Below are positions 44,431 to 51,074 of a DNA stretch of 51,074 bases, piece after piece. The notes under the pieces were generated by a model, which made no database searches, was not told the origin of the DNA, and was given only the letters and a program-made list of their open reading frames with translations. The stretch comes from Saccoglossus kowalevskii (taxonomy: Eukaryota > Hemichordata > Enteropneusta > Harrimaniidae), in NCBI RefSeq assembly GCF_000003605.2, contig NW_003134345.1, positions 336,806 to 387,879 on the forward strand, given 5' to 3'. Within the stretch, counting starts at the first letter, position 1; the number at the start of each line of letters is the position of its first letter. A program made the translations under genes and the position numbers.

Positions 44431-46446
44431 CTACAGTTCATCCAATCTTCTTGGTGCTAAGCTTTGCTTATTACGAGTCCATAGATCTCGACCAATCCTA
44501 AAAAAAGACAATGTAACATTTAGATTTGATTTATATTTTGTAATATTGTGGGCATCTTTGTCAATCAACTAATTATTATCAAATCAGAGATAAAACCATT
44601 TCATGTATGCACACGAATACACTGTGTGGTAACCTCTCGTTCTTATGCCCCTAGCGGCCAAGAGTGGGATTGTCTACAATATTCACACTATAAATCCGTT
44701 GGGTGATTTATATACAATATTCATCTGCCTTTGTTTTGTTTCAAGTGTTATTTGCACAATGGTATACCGTCATGATTATAAGAGGCGTTTGTTGTAAGAC
44801 ACAATACTTAGTAATCTTAATTGAATCAGGAAACATGACAAAAATACAATGCAAACAGTGCAAAATCTGCCAGAAGATACTAAACTCGGTCACGCAAACA
44901 AAATTAATGGTCTATACTGTTAGACAGTGGTATTTATTATCACTATTATTGATCATTAGGCTGTTACATGTAGGTTTATATGGTTATACAGTTTGTTGAC
45001 TACGTCATCAAACCGTCCTAGAAATATGTTTCCCTTTGTAATGATAATCTAGTAAGTAAATTTGCTGTGATAGTGTTGTGATCTCATTCAAAGAAAGGCT
45101 GTTGGTCAGAAATTGGGATATGGGAGAAAAGATTTTCGTTTTGATGCAAATTATAGAAAAAATACCGGTATTTGAAAAACGTGTGGTACAATGTTTTAAA
45201 GAATGTGAAAAAAATATATGGGGGCTTATTTTATGAAAGGCAACAACAGTTGACTTTCGCCATGGCAACATCTAGGGTACTATGATGCGTGTTGTGCTTT
45301 GGCGTTCAATGTCAATACCAGTGTACTATGGTGCGTGCTTTGTGATACGTACTTGTTGGTCAAATAACTTTCTCTACAGCTGTTTGCTTTGTCGCTTGTT
45401 ATCCATGTTGTAATCAATACTTCACTTCCGTCACAGAGTTCACATTGTCCAGTCCAACTTGTAGTAGAATCACCGTCGTTGAAAATTACGGTGAACCCAA
45501 AGGTAGGTAAAGGTGTGTTAATTGCCGAATAACCGAGCACTATATTAGCACCTATATAATAAACAATATGTCATAATACATTTATCATTTATTTCAAAAA
45601 CAGCCCAATACAGTGTAAAACACATTGTCATACAATCTCTCGGTTATAAAATCATTGTTCCAATTAAACACCAGATCTAGAGGGTGATGTTGTATGCTGA
45701 TCTACATCTAGAGTAGTTGTTTTGTTGGAAATTTTATCTTCATAACATATATACCGGGTTACACATCTGATGAAATCCTTCAAGGAAGTCTCTATAACAC
45801 ACTGCACATACATTGTATACGTTCGCTCAAAATCCAAATTGTCAGCACTTTAACCATTAGTACTAAAAATATGGGAGATTCCAAATAAGAAATTGATCCA
45901 ACCCGATTCCTATTATAAGACGCATCACACGATACGACCAGATGTCCTGGCGAGAGACTGTCGCGTGGGACAATTATTTATTAAATTTGGCAATGTGAAC
46001 CCAAGCACCCATACATAAATGTTATATCCCATGTTACAAATTACTATATGAGGGGAGATAGTAGACACAGTAGGCAAGCGATATTTTGATTTTTTAAAAC
46101 GATGTTGCAGTGAATGTTGTTTGCTCCCCCATCAACCTTTATATCAAATGATTTTATCTTCTTATGTTCCTATATATCATGTGACATTTTGTTCAATAGA
46201 ATCTAACACTCGCTCGAATCAAAAATCGCCAGTTAATCACATGCATAAATTATAATTAATGTATATTAAGTATTATTATAAGTATTTTCAAATGTATAAA
46301 TAAATTTAGCACACCTGCATCGTATTCAAGAGCATTTTCCAGAGCTGATGTATAACTACCAAGTAACATCCCAGTCGGAGTTTGATCTATGCTGATTTCA
46401 TCACCCAGCTGATTATACCATACACCATTCAAATCGCAGAATGTAA
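44431..46446 (-). CDS. Gene C avidin-like domain (three exons)
   Basis: Exons are 46446-46315, 45551-45353 and 44497-44431. They give [81 protein letters not shown] and [14 protein letters not shown]23, Y43, S45, S88, T90, W92, W108 and D128 of streptavidin have counterparts, making this the best-kept pocket of the three. S27 becomes D, W79 becomes F and W120 becomes C. The GYC cysteine of A and B is serine here. Confidence 0.9.
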
Positions 46447-49400
46447 CTGCAAAAGTAGAGGAGTCATCATGATAAATGGACTGACTTGCAATCTCACTTA
46501 GTGAATTAATGTATGTAGCGCTAAGCCAATCAGCGCTTGCATTGCAGGCATGCATCCCCGTACAATATGTGGTATCCAATCACCAAACTCCCATGATGAT
46601 TTTCTAGTACGCATGCGTAGCGGACAGTACTATAGTATACACATGCAGTAATGTTAAATAAACACTTGGTAGGCATTAATACAATCTGAACCTGGAAATG
46701 GGACACACATATGCATATGACGTAGTGTCACTATTACAATATGTCCCCTATTCACGTAAGTTAATTTTACTGACCTATTTCACAGTTAGTTCCAGTGTAT
46801 CCTTCGCGACATGTACAAGTGTACATTGCTGGTAAGTTATGACAAGTACCACCATTTGCACACGGTAGACTAGAACATTCATTGATATCTACAGAACAAA
46901 AACATAAAGAGAGTTTATATGTGGATTAGTAGACATCGTCTCCCCGTTCCAGTCACTGCTTGTTCTATGACCTCGACGCAGTGAAGCATGGGTGTATCTA
47001 GGACACTCTTCTGAATAATGGGTTTGGTGTGTGGTTTGTTACTGACCTTATTCGGTTACAATTGTGTGCGGCTTCAATCCCTGTTTTGAACCTCAATAGT
47101 AATTCAAACGCTGTTGATTCTATTATATTTTCTATTCTAAAGTGTAACTTTTAAAGTAGTTTTATACATGTCATTTTATTTTACTTTTGAGAGCTCTGGA
47201 AAGAAAAATTATTCTGGGGTTTACGTAGTTACCCCATTAAATGCCCAGTACTCTTTAATGGAGACGGGCTAGAAATAATTCGTCCAACCATGTCAGATAC
47301 TGGTCAGTAGACGTCAACCCTAATTCGTATTTGGTTTTACTAGATTTACTAGCTAAGATTTCCCCCAAGGAGGGATGTGGGCTATATAAACGAAATGTTT
47401 ATGCGATAAAAGACGTGAAATATTTCTACCTAGTTTGTAGTAAAATGATATTACATAAAAATACCTATTTGACAAGTGCGACCAGTATAGCCAGGTGGAC
47501 ACTGACATGTGAAACCACCAGTACCATCTGCGATACATTGACCATTTGTACACGGATTGTTAGCACATGGATCGAGATCTGCAATGATATCATATATGCA
47601 ATAAATGTAATAATAACGATAATCGGGTGAAACTTCCTTGCAATTTCTAAATTTAGGGAAAGTATTAGATACACACGTTACGGGTTATATGAAATCGAGT
47701 TATACATATCGAGATTTTTTCCTGACACTTCGATCGATAATTCTTTGTAATGTCGTGCCTTTTTTGCGATAATCTCCGGAAACATGGCAGGGAGTCAACC
47801 TTTCGAATTCATGGGGGGGGGGGTGATCGCGTTGTCTTGACAGTATAATTTCATTTTTACTGAATGTTGCAACATCTTACCTAGATTGCAATTTTTAAGA
47901 CACCTTCCAGCCACCCGATGAGGATAGATTGCGTCTATATAAATAAATTTATTCATCATAAAATAAAAAACAATGTTTTAGCTGCATGTTAAAAATAAGT
48001 ACTTACTTATTTCACAGTTGTCACCAGACCAGACAGGAGAACAAACACATGTATATCCATTTACACCATCAACACAGTTACCACCATTGAAGCATGGATT
48101 GGGACTACAGTCATCAATATCTATATATAAAATAGTTGCGTAAATTTCAAATTTGATAAACCAAACTTTATAAGTTTTTTTTTATTATTTACGATTTAGA
48201 ACATAGAAGAATGTTTCTGGTAATACGTACTTATTTCGCAGTTGGGACCATCAAATCCTACTACACACGAGCACGTATATCCATTAATACCATCGGTACA
48301 GACAGCTCCATTTAAACAAGGGTTACTCGCACACTCGTCGATATCTATAAGTGTATACATTATCTTATTAGAGTAAATGAATTAGTATGTTTAACCAGAC
48401 TGGATAACAACTATGTAACTATGTCGGGCAACCCTGTGGAAGAGTTGTTATATAAAATAAAATAAGCACTTTCTAGGTCTACGTCATGTGCAAGGCGGCA
48501 AAATGCAGTATAAATTCTTGATGGGAATAAATTAGTGGTGAATAGTTCTTCAAATTTAAGAAAATTGTTCATTTAATTGAAGCAGATAACACTCTAACAG
48601 ATGTATTATTTTGTAAACATCAACTTCTTGCAATTTACAGTGATAGTTCAGTCATTTTCCAACGTCATGATGAACAAGACTACACTATGTACTCAATGTA
48701 ACCTATGTTTGAACTATTATATTAACTACAGGTTTTACTCGACATATAAACAGACAACAAAACACATGGGTCATTAGCTTTGTGTGTAGTTAGGTGGAAT
48801 TACGTATGTTAAATTATGTAGATTAGGTAGAATACGTTCCGGGCGGGTGTTGAAGTATGCACTAAACATGGTAAAAATATTAGTATACACAATTTCGTAT
48901 GATGTAAAGATCCAGTGTTATATAAGTTATTCATTAATATAACGGACATGTACTTACTAATTTCGCAGTTGACACCAGTCCATCCCGCAGCACATTGGCA
49001 GGTGTAGCCGTTGATACCATCTACGCATACTCCTCCATTTTGACAAGGGCTACTGTCACATTCATTCGTATCTGAAACATTATAAAACATGATAATAATG
49101 AGTTAACGTTCCGTTTTATTTAGGCTTGTTCATAGTCACTAACATAGTCCTCTAAATATATCTATCTATCACATGACTATTTCAGCAGCTAAATGTTTGT
49201 AGTAACGTGTTGCGATAGTTTGTATTCACGAGCATACGACCGTTAATGGCTTAATCGATCACAATATCCCAAGCTCATCAGAAACCCACTACATAAACCT
49301 GAAAGCAACATCTATATGACGGCTATCAGTTATAAGACGAACATCGTTATCATATGATACATCGACTTACTTATGCCACAAGTCTGTCCTATGAATCCAA

Positions 49401-49484
49401 CCAGACATGTACATACAAAGCCGTTAATTCCATCAACACAAATGCCGCCATTTTGGCATGGATTACTCGCACATTCGTCAATAT
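44431..49484 (-). CDS. Gene C: fibropellin-like protein, 3' part
   Basis: Visible exons on the minus strand are EGF 49484-49371, 49071-48958, 48344-48231, 48120-48007, 47578-47465, 46888-46775 and avidin 46446-46315, 45551-45353, 44497-44431. All EGF exons are 114 bp between phase-1 introns. The openings are DIDEC, DTNEC, DIDEC, DIDDC, DLDPC and [10 protein letters not shown]; the last three match the last three repeats of genes A and B. The C-terminus is complete and ends RRLDEL. The 5' part, presumably with more EGF repeats, CUB and signal peptide, lies past 51074; no EGF exon is seen in 49485-51074. It is a paralogue of A and B, closest to B in the avidin domain. Confidence 0.88.
44498..46314 (-). 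other. Gene C introns within the avidin region
   Basis: Two introns (44498-45352 and 45552-46314) flank the middle avidin exon. Short open frames such as 44703-44999 and 45008-45271 have no recognisable homology. I see no repeat. Confidence 0.5.
46775..49484 (-). CDS. Gene C last six EGF repeats
   Basis: Each exon encodes one six-cysteine EGF. The four upstream ones carry C-x-D-G-V/I-N-G-F/Y-x-C, typical of calcium-binding EGF. The penultimate one (47578-47465) opens DLDPC and has an [11 protein letters not shown] loop, as the DVNPC and GINPC repeats in B and A also depart from consensus at this position. The donor after 46775 is GTCAGT rather than GTAAGT. Confidence 0.9.
46889..48957 (-). 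other. Gene C introns between EGF exons
   Basis: Introns 46889-47464, 47579-48006 and 48345-48957 are AT-rich. A plus-strand G10 run lies near 47813-47823. Nothing else is recognised. Confidence 0.5.
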
Positions 49485-51074
49485 CTACCAGGAAGATAAA
49501 AGATACAAACGATATTTACATGTATTATCAAATAAGCAACTGTCATAATTGAGTATTTTCGAATATTTAGGTTTGCCGCAGCGACAGTTGGATTCAACAT
49601 TTTGAATATATGCAAAGGAATATGCATATTTAATGAACACGTGACTACAAGAAGGGTAGTTATTTTGTTCAATACATTTTTCCAAAAAATATAATATTCA
49701 AGTTAACGATTTTAGTAATTGTATCATTTCACCATGTATTTGTATATAAAGTATCTCACGAACTCTCCACGTGTTAGTATTTGAATGTTTTTGTTTTTCT
49801 CCCAGGCTAGCTGTGGGATACTCTATTACAGATACACATTCACTACTAATTGTTTATTGTGCGCATAGAGGCGGAAGATCTCAGCTGGTCATGGTCATTA
49901 GTTAAATCCCAGACAATTAATATTAATATTATTAGTTGTCTGAGATTAAACACATATTTACTAAGTGAGATTTGTGCACATAGTTGAAACGATTTAGATA
50001 AGCTATTAGCTGGTTATGGGACTTCATTAATTAAACACATGTCTAATTTTTAGAGATCTATTATAGATATACATTTACTAATTGGACTTTGGGCACACGG
50101 ATGAAGCGATTTTTATTTTTTTATACTACAGCTGGTCATAAACTATGCACATATCTATTGTAAATATGCTTTTACTGATACTTAAAATACTTCTATTTTG
50201 ATGAGAAGGAGTGTGTTTTAGTAAGCTCTGACATATCCATAGCAACATAATACAACATTCTCTCAGCTGCAGTCCGATCATTGCTGCTTGCTGCTATATT
50301 TATGTATGTTATTGCACCTAAGAAGAACGCGCTTGTGTCACCGAATCGCACGGTTTCGCTAAAGACTACCCCAGACCATTCGTCCCGGTGTTATCGCTAT
50401 CGCCACACGAGACTCCAGCTTGTCTCCTATACAATTTTCCTTCCGCCCACTTAATTTTAATATTCATATGACCTTTACACTGACATCGATAGCCAATCGC
50501 ATTCGACCGCGGACGTCACTCTAAATAAACAACTGAATAAATTAATATACCATATTTGGAAGATAGCGGGTAAATTCAACGTTGTTGGTGTGTTCCTTCG
50601 GGTTCCGAAGTCGCACGAAACGAGTTCATGTTCCGTTATCTTTCGCAAGTAAAACAGGTCGATATGTATTAAACATGGCATTTGTTTTCTTGTTTTAACC
50701 CCCTTATTACGCAAGCTTCCGTCGAAGTGGTGTTTTTTTCGACGATTTGTGGCATGTTGCAAAACGAACGAAACATTGCGGCATTCTTAGCGGTGGATAA
50801 GGGATCGACTATGTCGTCACATTTATGTCTCGTTTGAAAGAGAATAAACAACCGCTCAGAAAAATATGTTGCTAATATTTAAGTGCGGTGCCTTGAAATC
50901 GCCTGCCCGACGTCCAAATTTCAAAAGGATGTTCGATTTGCAATGACGACCGTTCATATGTACTAGGCGACGTTACTAATTACTACTAGGGTCGGTGTTT
51001 GCATTAAGAATTATAGAACAAAAGATCAGCAAAGCGGTGCTTTTGTCGGCGATTTTGTCAAAGGGAATATTGAT
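49485..51074 (-). other. Gene C large upstream intron or 5' flank
   Basis: No EGF exon is seen in these 1.6 kb. About 49820-50150 is a degenerate tandem repeat with a hairpin at 49905-49947. The final 500 bases are relatively GC-rich, with short open frames that have no recognisable domain. Confidence 0.5.
49820..50150. repeat. Degenerate tandem repeat, about three units near 110-130 bp
   Basis: Related text of the form ACATTTACTAAT, then GTGCACATAG or GGGCACACGG, then GAAACGATTT or GAAGCGATTT, then AGCTGGTCAT recurs about three times. A short inverted repeat (AATCCCAGACAA and TTGTCTGAGATT) lies between the first two units at 49905-49947. Confidence 0.5.

Overview
The window looks like AT-rich animal nuclear DNA. 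Genes are split into many short exons with GT-AG introns, and there are microsatellites, miniature inverted-repeat elements (MITEs), a decayed LINE and two runs of N. Three tandem genes on the minus strand encode secreted proteins with the architecture of fibropellins, the apical-lamina/extracellular-matrix proteins known from sea urchins: signal peptide, one EGF, one CUB domain, a long run of calcium-binding-type EGF repeats, and an avidin-like C-terminal domain. This suggests a marine deuterostome invertebrate (echinoderm most likely; hemichordate or cephalochordate possible). The species cannot be fixed from the sequence alone.

Layout: 1-3246 holds the 3' part of a decayed non-LTR retrotransposon on the plus strand, ending in a poly(A) tail. 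Gene A (3653-23469, minus) appears complete: 25 recognisable exons, 3114 coding bases, about 1037 residues, with 20 EGF repeats. A 591-base N gap in one intron could hide another EGF exon. Gene B (27054-39820, minus) appears complete: 21 exons, 2676 coding bases, about 891 residues, with 16 EGF repeats. Gene C (44431 to beyond the window, minus) is partial: only its last six EGF exons and the three avidin exons are visible, and its 5' end lies outside. Spacers of 3.6 and 4.6 kb separate the genes and show no recognisable coding sequence.

Almost every EGF repeat is one exon of 111-117 bp bounded by phase-1 introns, so repeats can be gained or lost without breaking the frame. The three avidin domains are each split over three exons at identical phases. 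The last three EGF repeats, and the first repeat after CUB in A and B, carry matching signatures between paralogues, while the number of middle repeats differs (19 against 15 after CUB). This fits gene duplication followed by changes in repeat number in the middle.

I infer that the proteins are secreted into the extracellular matrix, that EGF and CUB domains provide adhesion or calcium-stiffened rods, and that the avidin-like domain oligomerises the chains. All three avidin domains have cysteine in place of the tryptophan that reaches into the neighbouring subunit's biotin pocket in streptavidin, together with other pocket changes, so strong biotin binding is unlikely. Introns carry at least three MITE-like families, several complex tandem repeats, and a 40-bp duplication that copies a splice donor in gene B.
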